DNA of 64,000 nucleotides from Thermaerobacter subterraneus DSM 13965 (GCF_000183545.2 NZ_JH976535.1:1045890-1109889); one strand, 5' to 3'; positions 1-8,865 are shown, counted from the first letter of the stretch. The notes: generated from the letters alone by a model not told the origin. Numbers and translations are program-made.

Positions 1-450
1 CGGCTGGTCGGGCTTGAGCCCGACCCCCACATGCGCCGGCGGGCGGCGGCCCGGGCCCGCCGCCTCGGCATCCCCATGGAACTGGTCGCCGCTCCGGCGG
101 AGAACATGCCCTTTGCGGATCAATCCTTCGATACCGCGGTGGCCACCCATGTATTCTGCAGCGTCAGCGACCTGGAGCGGGCCTTGCGCGAGGTCTTCCG
201 GGTGCTCCGGCCGGGCGGGACCTTCCGGTTCCTCGAACACGTGCGGGCCCGGGATGAACGGGCGGCCCGCTGGCAGGACCGCCTGACCCCGGTATGGCGC
301 TTCGTCGCCGCCGGATGCCATCCCAACCGGCGGACGACGGAGGTGATCGAGGCCGCGGGCTTCGTCCTGGAGGAGCTGGAGCGGTTCGACCTGTCGGTGG
401 GTGGTCCCGTCAGGCCGCAGGCTTTCGGTGTGGCGCGGCGCCCGGTGTAG
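1..450 (+). CDS. Class I SAM-dependent methyltransferase, C-terminal part
   Basis: The reading frame is open from the first base of the window, so the start codon lies upstream; the first ATG at 31 is internal. The visible part begins inside the SAM-binding fold: VGLEPDPHM is the acidic-loop strand that binds the SAM ribose, followed by a motif of the PFADQSFDTAV type and by VLRPGGTFRFLEHV, the usual post-motif strand of UbiE/Methyltransf_11 proteins. The protein ends in VARRPV at a TAG. The substrate cannot be told from this fragment. It probably belongs to the gene set upstream of the window. The family is clear; its link to the copper genes downstream is only positional. Confidence 0.85.
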   Translation, partial: RLVGLEPDPHMRRRAAARARRLGIPMELVAAPAENMPFADQSFDTAVATHVFCSVSDLERALREVFRVLRPGGTFRFLEHVRARDERAARWQDRLTPVWRFVAAGCHPNRRTTEVIEAAGFVLEELERFDLSVGGPVRPQAFGVARRPV

Positions 451-626
451 ACACGAGGAAGGGTGCTTGCATGGTGACATCCGGGGACGGCGCGTTGCCC
501 CTGTTTCGCGTTCCCGGAGGCGGGCGTGGTCCAGGCGGCGGCCGTTCTCCGGGAGGCGGCCGTTCATAGTCGATCCGCCGCTGCGCCCCCTCGGGCCGCG
601 GCCGCGCCGGTACGGGGAGGGTCTCG

Positions 627-1238
627 ATGAACCGGATTCTCGGGGGAGCTGTCCTGCTGCTCGTGGCCATGTTGCTTGCCGGCGGAAGCCTTAGGCCGGA
701 GGCGCCTTCGGCCCCTCCGCCGGGGGACTTGCGCCTGGCACCGGCGCCCGAGGGGACGCCGCCGCCCGCCGGGCAGGGCGGGACGGCGCAGGAACCGTCC
801 CCGCCGGTGATCGCCGTCGGCATGCCCGCACCCGACTTCGAACTGCAGGACGTCACGGGTCGCACGGTGCGGCTTTCGGATTACCGCGGCAAGGTGGTCT
901 TCCTGAACTTCTGGGCCACCTGGTGCCCGCCCTGCCGCGAGGAGATGCCGGAGATCCAGCGGCTGGTCGACAAGGGCGTCCCGGACCTGGTGGTGCTGGG
1001 CGTGAACACCAGCGATCCGGCCACGCCCGCCGAGGTCAAGGCCTTCATGGAGCGGAACGGCTTCACCTGGCGCGTTCCTTACGATGCGGGCAGCCGTGTG
1101 GCCCGCATCTACAGGGTGGTCTACCTGCCGACCAGCTACTTCATCGGGCCGGATGGCATCGTCTGGGCAAAGTATATCGGGCCGATGAGCCTGCCGGTCA
1201 TGGAAAGCTACGTAGAACGGGCGCGCCAGGGAGGGTGA
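627..1238 (+). CDS. TlpA/ResA-like thiol-disulfide oxidoreductase
   Basis: 203 aa. An N-terminal hydrophobic segment (residues about 4-20) acts as signal anchor, followed by a Pro-rich linker and a thioredoxin/AhpC-TSA fold from about residue 62. The active site is WCPPC (C100 and C103). The cis-Pro region reads VVYLPTSYFI. Such proteins reduce or resolve disulfides outside the membrane, for cytochrome c maturation or for keeping metal-site thiols reduced. The ATG at 627 has a GGGGAGGG ribosome site just upstream. It lies about 50 bases ahead of a small Lgt-like membrane protein, and the pair opens the copper gene region, so a role in redox handling of extracellular copper proteins is a reasonable inference. 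Confidence 0.88.
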   Translation: MNRILGGAVLLLVAMLLAGGSLRPEAPSAPPPGDLRLAPAPEGTPPPAGQGGTAQEPSPPVIAVGMPAPDFELQDVTGRTVRLSDYRGKVVFLNFWATWCPPCREEMPEIQRLVDKGVPDLVVLGVNTSDPATPAEVKAFMERNGFTWRVPYDAGSRVARIYRVVYLPTSYFIGPDGIVWAKYIGPMSLPVMESYVERARQGG

Positions 1239-1287
1239 GCCCCGGCGGGTGCCCCGCGCTGCATGGTCGACAAGGGAGGGACGGTGC

Positions 1288-2085
1288 TTGTCGCTGCCGG
1301 TTCTACCTGACGTGATCGGCCTCGGCCCGCTGGCTTTCCCGACCGGGCCCCTGGCCACTGTGGCCGGTACGCTGGTGGCGTACGTCCTCGCGGTCAAGCT
1401 CGCCGAGCGAGCGGACGCGCGCGCCGGCCCGGCGGGACCGGCGGCGCCCGCACCGTCCCCGGCCACGGTGCCGCATTCCCCGCAGGCCCCTTCCCCGGTT
1501 GCCGATCCGGCCCTCGTCGACCGGCTGTTCACACGGGTGGCCATCGGTCTCTTGCTGGGCGCCAAGGCAGCCGACATCCTGGGCTCGCCGTCCAGTTACA
1601 TCCACAACCCCCGCCTGCTGATCGCCTGGCCCGGCGGTTCCACCGCCGCGATCGGGGCCTTGATCGGAGCCTTGCTGTTGGCCGGTCCCTTGGCGCGGCG
1701 GTGGCGCGAGATCCCGGCCGTTCTTGACGTGGTCGCGACGCCGTTGCTTCTGGGCCTGGGCGTCGTCGCGCTGGGGCTGCGCGACCCGCGCGCATTTCCC
1801 CTGGCGACGGGTCTCGTGCTGGCGGCAGGGATCCTCGCCCGCTTGCGTCCACTGGCTTCGTTCCCGGGCCATGCCGCTTTGGCTGGCGTCGTTCTGGCCA
1901 GCGTGGCGGCTGTCGGAGCGGATTTCTTCCGCCCGGCAGCGGTCATGCTTGGCGGCATCAGCCGTTTCCAGGTCATGGCCGCGATCACCGGCCTGCTGGC
2001 CTATGGGGCCGCCGTGGCCATCGCACGGGCCCGCGGGAGAGCGGAGCGCGGGGAACCGCAGCACCCCGTCGTCAAGGAACCGTGA
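1288..2085 (+). CDS. Lgt-like polytopic membrane protein, probably non-catalytic
   Basis: About 265 aa from a TTG at 1288, chosen because AGGGAGG lies eight bases before it; a GTG at 1249 is in frame but has no site. The protein is almost entirely hydrophobic, with six or seven likely membrane spans. The start (LGPLAFPTGPLATVAGTLVAY) and the stretch WPGGSTAAIGALIGALL resemble prolipoprotein diacylglyceryl transferase (Lgt). However, the GRxGNFxNxE-type signature expected after it is absent, the region reading LDVVATPLLLGLGVVALGLR instead. I therefore call it an Lgt-related membrane protein rather than a working transferase. It follows the TlpA-like gene closely and is likely cotranscribed with it. 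Confidence 0.6.
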   Translation: MSLPVLPDVIGLGPLAFPTGPLATVAGTLVAYVLAVKLAERADARAGPAGPAAPAPSPATVPHSPQAPSPVADPALVDRLFTRVAIGLLLGAKAADILGSPSSYIHNPRLLIAWPGGSTAAIGALIGALLLAGPLARRWREIPAVLDVVATPLLLGLGVVALGLRDPRAFPLATGLVLAAGILARLRPLASFPGHAALAGVVLASVAAVGADFFRPAAVMLGGISRFQVMAAITGLLAYGAAVAIARARGRAERGEPQHPVVKEP

Positions 2086-2352
2086 CCCTCCTCAGCAAGG
2101 AAGCGCCAGACGCGGCGCACGGCAAGGTGGCGTGCAGCGCCGCGCCCCGGCGAGGCAGGGCGCCTCGCCACCGTGGGGCGCACGCTCTCCCCTCGTTCTT
2201 CACACGCTTCTCACACGACTGGCCTAAAATCGCCGGCGCGGGCCGCATCGGGCCGCATCGGAGCGCGCAGTGGCGGCCCGAGCGGCCAAGCGGGGTGGTC
2301 GAACCCGTCGAGGCGGGTTCAGAGTTCCACTCTCATCGAGGAGGAGCCAGCG

Positions 2353-4047
2353 ATGCGCGTGTTGCGGAGGAGATGGACCGCGGCGTTGCTTGCCGCGGGG
2401 CTGGCCTTGCTGGCCGGCTGCTCGAGCGTCGGACCGGCCGGCCCCACAGCGGGCGGCGGCGACGGCGCGGCACCGGTCGACACCGCCGGCAGCGAGATGG
2501 CGACGGCGCCGGCGATCTTGCGTCCCGATGAAACCGGTGAGATCCGCCTGGTGGCCAAGCCGGCGAGGCTGGAAGTCGCCCCGGGCGTCGAGAAGGAAGT
2601 CTGGGCCTACAACGGCAGCGTCCCGGGACCGGAAATCCGGGTCAAGCAGGGAGAGACGATTCGCGTGCGGTTCAAGAACGAGCTTCCGGTCCCGACGACG
2701 ATCCACTGGCACGGGTATCCGGTCCCCAATGAAATGGATGGTGTACCGGGTGTGACGCAAAACCTGGTCAAGCCGGGCGAGGAGTTCGTATACGAGTTCA
2801 AGGCGACCGTTGCGGGGACGTACATGTACCATTCCCACCAGGAGAGCGCCGAACAGGTCGACAGGGGACTCTACGGTGCGCTGGTGGTGGAGGAACCCGA
2901 GTCCGCGTACGATCGTGATTTCACGCTGATTCTCGACGAGTGGACCAAGGCGGGAGAAAGCGACGCAGAGCCGGCCGGGACCGATATGGATCACGGGAGC
3001 ATGGGGGGCATGTCCGGCCAATCGAGCCAGGGAACGGAAGCGCAGGGCATGCAGGGCATGCAGGGCATGCAGGGAATGCAGGGCATGCAGGGCATGCAGG
3101 GTATGGGCGACATGCCGGGCATGTCCGGGGACACGAAGAACGACGGGATGGGTAGCCCGCAGGATATGTCGATGCCCATGCACACGATGCAGTACGACAT
3201 CTTCACCATCAACGGCAAGTCGGGTTCCCTGGTACAGCCCCTGACGGTGAAGGAAGGGGAACGGGTTCGGATCCGCCTGATCAACATGGGCTACCTCCGG
3301 CATGACCTGCATCTCCACGGGCATTCCTTCACCGTGGTGGCCCGCGACGGTCAGCCCGTGGCCGGGGGCCGACCGTTGAAGGATCAACTGATCTCGATCG
3401 CGCCCGGTGAGCGTGTCGACATCGCCTTTGCGGCGGACAATCCGGGTACGTGGTACCTTGAGGCCCACGACGCGGGCGCTGCGGCCGCTTCGGGGATGAA
3501 GGTGGCCATCGCCTACGACGGCGCCTCGCAGCAGACGGGCCAGCCCAACGAGACGGCACAGCTTCCGGTGGTCGATTTGCTGAATTATGGGCAGGATGAG
3601 CAGGGGCCCTTCACCCTGGACCAGGAATATGACGTCCAGTACACGATGGAGCTGGGCACGGGCATGGGCGAGAACGGGGTCATCTACACCATCAACGGCA
3701 AGACGTTCCCGGACACGCCGCCCATCCGCGTTAAGGAGGGCGATCTGGTACAGGTACGCATCGTGAACCGCTCCCCGACGGATGAGCACCCGATGCACCT
3801 CCATGGACACTTCTTCCAGGTTCTGAGCAGAAACGGAAAGCCGTTGACGGGTGCCCCGGTGATCAAGGACACGCTGAACGTCAAGCCCGGCGAAGAATAC
3901 GTGATTGCCTTCCGTGCGGACAACCCGGGCAACTGGGTGTTCCATTGCCACGAGTTGCATCACGCCGCGGGCGGCATGGTGACACAGGTGCTCTACGACG
4001 GGTACGTCAGCAACGTGCAGCCGGAACCCGACGCCAGGCCGGAATGA
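2353..4047 (+). CDS. Met-rich multicopper oxidase lipoprotein
   Basis: 564 aa. Start at ATG 2353 behind GAGGAGG. A lipobox (LLAGC, Cys23) predicts export and lipid anchoring. Copper ligands are all present: HWHG at about 118-121, YHSH at about 159-162, a central HLHGH at about 320-324, then HPMHLHGHFF near 480 and HCHELHH near 531, the type 1/type 3 signature. Between domains 1 and 2 is a Met-rich segment (about 210-280) with seven tandem QGM units, resembling the methionine-rich inserts of CueO and CopA/PcoA oxidases that bind Cu(I). The likely job is oxidation of Cu(I) to less toxic Cu(II) outside the cell. A perfect terminator hairpin follows, and a group II intron sits directly after it. 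Confidence 0.93.
   Translation: MRVLRRRWTAALLAAGLALLAGCSSVGPAGPTAGGGDGAAPVDTAGSEMATAPAILRPDETGEIRLVAKPARLEVAPGVEKEVWAYNGSVPGPEIRVKQGETIRVRFKNELPVPTTIHWHGYPVPNEMDGVPGVTQNLVKPGEEFVYEFKATVAGTYMYHSHQESAEQVDRGLYGALVVEEPESAYDRDFTLILDEWTKAGESDAEPAGTDMDHGSMGGMSGQSSQGTEAQGMQGMQGMQGMQGMQGMQGMGDMPGMSGDTKNDGMGSPQDMSMPMHTMQYDIFTINGKSGSLVQPLTVKEGERVRIRLINMGYLRHDLHLHGHSFTVVARDGQPVAGGRPLKDQLISIAPGERVDIAFAADNPGTWYLEAHDAGAAAASGMKVAIAYDGASQQTGQPNETAQLPVVDLLNYGQDEQGPFTLDQEYDVQYTMELGTGMGENGVIYTINGKTFPDTPPIRVKEGDLVQVRIVNRSPTDEHPMHLHGHFFQVLSRNGKPLTGAPVIKDTLNVKPGEEYVIAFRADNPGNWVFHCHELHHAAGGMVTQVLYDGYVSNVQPEPDARPE
3043..3105 (+). repeat. Seven in-frame 9-bp repeats coding QGM
   Basis: Seven consecutive copies of a CAGGGCATG-type unit encode QGM seven times (residues 231-251 of the multicopper oxidase). 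Units differ by only a base or so, a pattern expected from slippage or unequal exchange, so copy number may vary among strains. The product is a short Met-rich stretch suited to binding Cu(I). Confidence 0.9.
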
Positions 4048-4066
4048 CGCCGGCCGTTGCGGGACG

Positions 4067-4107
4067 CGGAAGACCAGAAGGGGTGCCTCCCTTCTGGTCT
4101 TCCGTTT
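4067..4107 (+). terminator. Intrinsic terminator of the multicopper oxidase gene
   Basis: A perfect 16-bp stem (4067-4082 with 4089-4104) encloses a 6-base loop and is followed by TTTGT. It lies 20 bases after the stop codon. The short T run is cut off by the 5' end of the group II intron at 4110. Confidence 0.9.
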
Positions 4108-4109
4108 GT

Positions 4110-5994
4110 GTGCGCCCGGCATGGGCGAGTGCTAAGGGGTGAAAGTCCCCTGCGGAGGGTGGCCCCGTACAACCGCTAGCCGAAGGCAAGGGTGCCCGCG
4201 GCGACGCGGGATCCGAAGGAAGCCGGAGGCAAAGTCGCGACCCGACGACCAGGAACCGCGGGCGAGGCGGCGCCGTCTGGGCGAGCTGGCACAACACAGC
4301 GAAGCCCGAGATGGGCCGAAGGGCGGCGCTGTAAACGCGGCGGGTGTGCGACGAAAGTGCTCGCTCTTACCCGGGGAGGCCTGCCGGTAGGCCAGCGGAG
4401 CTGGCAACCCGCGACCGCAAGGCGCGGCTGAGCCGGCAGGAGTCAGCAGAGGCCGTAGTACCGCCGGCCGGGCCGGCGGGAAGGGCCGAACGTCGAGTCC
4501 GGGAGGGTGTTGGCGCGTTCGCGCCGGGTGCGAGGAGAGCAGCCAACCCGAGAGGGCCTCGCCCAGGAAGCGGTGGTGAATCCCACCGGGGCCTGGGTGA
4601 GAGCGGAGCACCCGGCCGGGACAGACCGGCGCCCCTCCCCGCGGAGGACGTGGTGGCGTGGACCTGATGGAGCAGGTGGTGGCCCGGGAGAACATGGGGG
4701 CCGCCCTACGACGGGTCGAGCAGAACCGGGGCGCGCCGGGTATCGACGGCATGACCGTCGAACAACTGCGGGGTTTTCTGCGGGAGCGGTGGCCGCAGGT
4801 GCGCGCCCAGCTGCTGGCGGGAACCTACCAGCCGCAGCCCGTCCGCCGGGTGGCGATCCCCAAACCCGGAGGCGGCACGCGCCTCCTGGGGATTCCGACC
4901 GTCCTGGACCGCCTGATCCAGCAGGCTTTGCTGCAGGTGCTGACGCCGATCTTCGACCCCGACTTTTCGGAGCACAGCTATGGCTTTCGGCCGGGACGCT
5001 CCGCCCACCAGGCAGTCGAAGCGGCGCGGCGGCACGTCGAGGAAGGGTACGCCTGGGTGGTCGACCTGGACCTCGAACAGTTCTTTGACCGGGTGAACCA
5101 TGACGTCCTGATGGCCCGGGTGATGCGGAAGGTCGCGGACAAGCGCGTCCGCATGCTGATCCGCCGCTACCTGCAGGCCGGCGTGATGGTCGGTGGGGTG
5201 AAGGTGCGGACGGAAGAGGGGACGCCCCAGGGCGGCCCCCTCAGCCCGCTCTTGGCCAACATCCTTCTCGACGACCTGGACAAAGAGCTGGAACGGCGGG
5301 GACACCGCTTTGTCCGTTATGCGGACGATTGCAACATCTACGTCCGCTCGGAACGGGCAGGGCACCGGGTCATGGCAGGCGTACGGCGCTTCCTCGAGCA
5401 GCGGCTTCGGCTCAAGGTCAACGAACAAAAGAGCGCGGTTGATCGGCCGTGGCGACGCAAGTTCCTCGGCTTCAGCATGTATCACGGCCGGGACGGCGTC
5501 CGCCTGCGGGTGGCCCCCCAAACGGTGCAGCGGCTCAAAGACCGGCTTCGCACCCTGACCAGCCGGACGTGGTCCGTTTCCATGGCCGAGCGGATCCGCC
5601 GGATCAACACTTACCTGCGGGGCTGGCTTGCGTACTTCCGGATTGCGGACATGGCAAGCCTCCTCGATACCGTGGAAGGTTGGCTCCGGCGACGCTTGCA
5701 GGCGTGCCTTTGGAAGCAATGGAAACGGCCCCGCACCCGTTTGCGGGAACTCCGCGCCCTGGGACATCCCGAGTGGAAGGCCCGGCAGTGGGCCTTTTCG
5801 CGCCGGGGTTATTGGGCCATGGCCGGTGGCCCGCTCAACAGCGCCCTGGGCAAGCGCTACTGGCTTGCCCAGGGGCTGCTGAGCCTGACCCAGTACTACC
5901 ACCCACTTCGCCATGCTCGACGAACCGCCCGGTGCGGACCCGCATGCCGGGTGGTGTGAGAGGACGGGGCCGTGACCGGCCCCTCCTACTCGAT
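4110..5994 (+). mobile_element. Group II intron, bacterial class C, complete
   Basis: The element starts with GTGCGCCCGGCATGGG at 4110, the conserved GUGYG 5' end, and continues into AGTGCTAAGGGGTGAAAGTC, typical of domain I in this class. About 550 bases of ribozyme precede the intron-encoded protein (4658-5959). Domain V is the hairpin at about 5919-5957 and domain VI the hairpin at about 5961-5986. The 3' end is taken as CTCGAT at 5994. It is inserted only a few bases past a terminator hairpin, the hallmark of group IIC introns, which recognise such stems. Both ends and the reverse transcriptase look intact, so it may be mobile. The exact 3' base is inferred from family resemblance. Confidence 0.9.
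4658..5959 (+). CDS. ltrA: Group II intron reverse transcriptase/maturase
   Basis: 433 aa from GTG 4658 (ATG 4667 is an alternative); GCGGAGGAC lies upstream. Family-typical order: RT-0/RT-1 (GAPGIDGMTVEQLR), RT-2 to RT-4 (YGFRPGRSAHQAV, VVDLDLEQFFDRVNHD), RT-4 (GTPQGGPLSPLLANILL), catalytic FVRYADDCNIY with YADD at 221-224, then the maturase X domain (KFLGFSMY onward). The protein ends after domain X without an HNH endonuclease domain, as usual for class C introns. It binds its own intron RNA, assists splicing and performs reverse transcription during retrohoming. No frameshift was seen. Confidence 0.95.
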   Translation: MDLMEQVVARENMGAALRRVEQNRGAPGIDGMTVEQLRGFLRERWPQVRAQLLAGTYQPQPVRRVAIPKPGGGTRLLGIPTVLDRLIQQALLQVLTPIFDPDFSEHSYGFRPGRSAHQAVEAARRHVEEGYAWVVDLDLEQFFDRVNHDVLMARVMRKVADKRVRMLIRRYLQAGVMVGGVKVRTEEGTPQGGPLSPLLANILLDDLDKELERRGHRFVRYADDCNIYVRSERAGHRVMAGVRRFLEQRLRLKVNEQKSAVDRPWRRKFLGFSMYHGRDGVRLRVAPQTVQRLKDRLRTLTSRTWSVSMAERIRRINTYLRGWLAYFRIADMASLLDTVEGWLRRRLQACLWKQWKRPRTRLRELRALGHPEWKARQWAFSRRGYWAMAGGPLNSALGKRYWLAQGLLSLTQYYHPLRHARRTARCGPACRVV

Positions 5995-6149
5995 TGTTGG
6001 GACGGAAACGATGCGCGCCGGCCAAGGCCGGGTTGTCCGTCGATGCCGCCGTTGTCAAGCTGAAGGGGAGCGGATCGGGGATCAGCGGCCGGTGGTGCGT
6101 TCCGGGGAACGGGGCCGCTGCATCCTCCAGGCGGCGGGGAGGGCAGACC

Positions 6150-6857
6150 ATGCGCATCCTGGTGGTCGACGACGAGGCTCCGATGCGCGCCTTGCTCCGG
6201 CTGTTCCTCGAGCAGCACGGGTTTGCGGTCTCCGAGGCGGAAGACGGGTATGAGGCATTGGAGCGCGTCCGGACCGAGCGACCGGATCTGGTTCTGCTGG
6301 ACATCATGCTGCCGGGCATCGACGGCTGGGCGGTGTGCCGGATCCTCCGGAGGGAGAGTGATGTTCCGCTCATCATGCTGACGGCCCGGGACGACGTCCG
6401 GGACCGGGTCTCCGGTCTCGAAGCCGGGGCGGACGACTACCTCGTCAAACCCTTTGCAGAAGAAGAACTGTTGGCCCGCATTCGAGCGGTCCTGCGCCGC
6501 ACCCCAAGGGTCGAGGGGCGACCGGCCGACCGGGTGATCGCCGGGCCCCTGCTCATCGACGTGCCGGCCCGGGAGGCATACTGCCATGGACGCCGTTTGA
6601 ATCTGACGCCTAAGGAGTTCGATCTCCTGGCCTTGTTGGCACGGCATCCGGGGCAGGTGCTGGACCGCGCGCGGATCATCGAGCGGGTATGGGGCTGGGA
6701 TTACGACGGCGACGTGCGCACCGTCGACACCCACGTCAAGACGTTGCGCGCCAAATTGGTCGCAGCCGGCTGTTCCCGGCACCTGATCGAGACCGTGCGC
6801 AGCATCGGGTACCGTTTGAACCCGCAACACGACGGACGTGGTGGGACCATCCCATGA
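6150..6857 (+). CDS. OmpR/PhoB-family response regulator
   Basis: 235 aa. The receiver domain begins MRILVVDDEAP; the phosphorylated Asp is in LVLLDIMLPG (about residue 52) and the conserved Lys is in DYLVKPF. The C-terminal winged helix (ELLARIRAVLRR linker, NLTPKEFDLLALLA, VWGWDYDGDVRTVDTHVKTLR) is the OmpR type. I chose ATG 6150, preceded by GGGGAGGG; the frame is open further upstream without resemblance to the family. It overlaps the histidine kinase gene by four bases (ATGA). Between the oxidase and the copper-storage gene, it is a likely envelope or copper-stress regulator, but nothing in the sequence proves the signal. Confidence 0.93.
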   Translation: MRILVVDDEAPMRALLRLFLEQHGFAVSEAEDGYEALERVRTERPDLVLLDIMLPGIDGWAVCRILRRESDVPLIMLTARDDVRDRVSGLEAGADDYLVKPFAEEELLARIRAVLRRTPRVEGRPADRVIAGPLLIDVPAREAYCHGRRLNLTPKEFDLLALLARHPGQVLDRARIIERVWGWDYDGDVRTVDTHVKTLRAKLVAAGCSRHLIETVRSIGYRLNPQHDGRGGTIP

Positions 6858-8239
6858 GTCGTCTGCAACTGTCGACCAAACTGGGGCTATTGTTGTTCGC
6901 CCTGTTCAGCTCGCTCTGCCTGATCCTGCTCGCCGTCCTCTACGTGGTCTTCAGCCGCTCCCTGGTGGCCCAGGCGGCGGCGGATCTATTGCACCGCGGC
7001 CACGGGCATGCCGAAGCGCTCAGCGGCCGGTGGGGGCCGGAGGCCCTGAACCACGTGGTCGCCATGGAGCGACAGACCCCCCTGATCGCAGCCGTCGTGG
7101 ATCGTGGGGGAACGGTCCTGGCGTCCTCGGAACCGCTGGGCCCCGAGCAGGCGCGCTACCTCCAGGTAGACGGCCGTGCCCTCGCCACGCCGGAAGGGGC
7201 CGTCGTCAGTGGCGACTGGCGAGAGGAACCCTACCTCGTTGTATGGTCGCCCGTGTTCAGAAACGGTGAGTGGGTGGCCACGGTGGTCCTCTTCGAACCC
7301 ACGGAACCCTTCCGACGTGACCTGGAGGCGTTCAAGGTCGCCAGCTGGATCGCCCTCGGCATCATGGCGGTCTTGGCAACGGCGGTGACGGTCGTGTTGT
7401 CGAGACGATTGACCCGACCGTTGCGGCAGATGACGGCCGTCACGTCCGCCATTGCCGCAGGGGACTACACGCAGCGCGTGGCGATTCGTGGCAACGACGA
7501 GATCGCTCGCCTGGCCGCTTCCATCAACCGGATGGCCCAAAGCCTGCAAACGTACCGCGCCCAGCAGTCGGCGTTCCTGGCCGACGTATCGCACGAACTG
7601 CGGACTCCGCTGACGTACATCCAGGGTTACAGCGAGGCCCTCGTCAAAGGTTACGGGGACGAAGCCCAGCGCCGGGTGATGGCGGCCACCATTCACCAGG
7701 AGGCGGGCCGGTTGACCCGCCTCCTTCAGGACCTGTTCACCCTGGTGCGCCTGGAGGAGCCGACCTTCTCCCTCCGTCGCCAGCCGGTGGAAGTGGGCCA
7801 GACCGTCAAAGCGGTGGTGGCGCGCCTGTTGCCGGCCTTTGCGGAAAAGGGTGTGAACCTCCGGGTGGATGCGTCGGAGGATCTTTGGGTGGACGGTGAC
7901 GGCGAACGGCTGGAACAAGTGTGGATCAACCTGCTGGACAATGCGCGCCGGCACACCCCTTCCGGAGGAGAGGTGACGGTTAGCATCGGCCGCGAGGGGA
8001 GGGAGGCGGTGGTGACCGTGCGGGACACGGGGGAAGGCATTCCACCCGACGACTTGCCGCATATCTGGGAGCGCCTCTACCGGGTCGACAAGTCGCGCTC
8101 CCGCGCCGGCGGAGGGGCGGGGCTCGGCTTGGCCATCGTCAGGCGCATCGTCGAGCTGCACGGTGGCCGGGTCCATGCGGAAAGCAGATGCGGGCAAGGG
8201 GCGACGTTCCGCGTTTGGCTGCCTCTGCGTCCGGTGTGA
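6854..8239 (+). CDS. Membrane sensor histidine kinase
   Basis: 461 aa. First transmembrane helix at about residues 9-32, an extracytoplasmic sensor loop of about 130 residues, a second helix at about 165-188, then a HAMP domain (LSRRLTRPLRQMTAVTSAIA). The phospho-acceptor is His247 in SHELRTPLTYIQGYSE. The ATPase domain has the N box NLLDNARRH and G boxes DTGEGIPP and GLGLAI. Translationally coupled to the response regulator upstream through ATGA. The sensor loop has no obvious metal-binding cluster, so copper sensing is suggested only by the neighbours. Confidence 0.94.
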   Translation: MSRLQLSTKLGLLLFALFSSLCLILLAVLYVVFSRSLVAQAAADLLHRGHGHAEALSGRWGPEALNHVVAMERQTPLIAAVVDRGGTVLASSEPLGPEQARYLQVDGRALATPEGAVVSGDWREEPYLVVWSPVFRNGEWVATVVLFEPTEPFRRDLEAFKVASWIALGIMAVLATAVTVVLSRRLTRPLRQMTAVTSAIAAGDYTQRVAIRGNDEIARLAASINRMAQSLQTYRAQQSAFLADVSHELRTPLTYIQGYSEALVKGYGDEAQRRVMAATIHQEAGRLTRLLQDLFTLVRLEEPTFSLRRQPVEVGQTVKAVVARLLPAFAEKGVNLRVDASEDLWVDGDGERLEQVWINLLDNARRHTPSGGEVTVSIGREGREAVVTVRDTGEGIPPDDLPHIWERLYRVDKSRSRAGGGAGLGLAIVRRIVELHGGRVHAESRCGQGATFRVWLPLRPV

Positions 8240-8427
8240 GGCCCGGGCGGAAGCCTTGCGCGACAAGCACCGTCACGAAGTGAAGAACCCGGAGAGGTAC
8301 CCGTCTCTCGTTCCGTATATTGCCAGCATGGCGCGACGGCCCTGGCAGGACGTTATCCACGGGGATCGTGCCGGCGCGGGAATCGGGCCGGCACGATCCT
8401 AGCCTATGGAAGAAAGGGGGTATCGGG

Positions 8428-8772
8428 GTGGCGGTTGTTCACACGGACGTGCAGCAGTACAAAAAGTGCATTGACGCCTGCAACAGCTGCATGCAGGCCT
8501 GCGAGCAATGCCTGACGGCCTGCCTGAAGGAGCCGGACGCCGCGCAGCGCGGCCGGTGCGTGCAGCTGTTGCGCGATTGTGCAGACATTTGTGCGCTGGC
8601 TTCCCGGGTGATGTCCCGAGGCAGCGACTTTGCCGGGGCCATTTGCCGGGTCTGTGCCGAGATCTGTGAAGCCTGCGCCCAGGAATGCGGCCGGTTCCAA
8701 GACGAGCACTGCCAGGAGTGCGCGCGCGAGTGCCGCGCGTGCGCCGAGGAGTGCCGGCGGATGGCCGCGTGA
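8428..8772 (+). CDS. csp: Cys-rich four-helix-bundle copper storage protein (Csp/DUF326)
   Basis: 114 aa with 19 cysteines, in helical spacings such as CIDACNSCMQACEQC and CRVCAEICEACAQEC. This is the Csp/DUF326 four-helix bundle in which the thiols line the core and hold many Cu(I) ions. There is no signal peptide, matching the cytosolic Csp3 type. Start taken as GTG 8428 behind AAAGGGGG; the frame is open upstream but unlike the family. It probably buffers or stores cytosolic copper beside the exporters. A perfect 17-bp terminator stem follows 39 bases after the stop, and the next gene is the copB ATPase. Confidence 0.9.
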   Translation: MAVVHTDVQQYKKCIDACNSCMQACEQCLTACLKEPDAAQRGRCVQLLRDCADICALASRVMSRGSDFAGAICRVCAEICEACAQECGRFQDEHCQECARECRACAEECRRMAA

Positions 8773-8811
8773 CCGCGTTCGCCGCGTGGCGGGACGGGAC
8801 TGGGACAGCGC

Positions 8812-8848
8812 AGCGGAAGGCCGCTGGATCCTCCAGCGGCCTTCCGCT
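8812..8848 (+). terminator. Terminator hairpin after the copper-storage gene
   Basis: A perfect 17-bp stem (8812-8828 with 8832-8848) with a 3-base loop. No T run follows; instead GC-rich DNA and a group II intron remnant follow at once, suggesting that the original downstream sequence was displaced. Confidence 0.75.
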
Positions 8849-8865
8849 CTCGCGCCGGGGTTGTT

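Noticed and set aside
2199-2230. Promoter for the multicopper oxidase: TTCACA and TAAAAT
   Set aside because: Spacing is about 20 bases, too long for a confident call, though TAAAAT at 2225 is a good -10 by itself.
8292-8309. Palindrome GAGAGGTACCCGTCTCTC upstream of the csp gene as a CsoR operator
   Set aside because: It lacks the CCCC/GGGG halves of the three CsoR boxes and may be chance.
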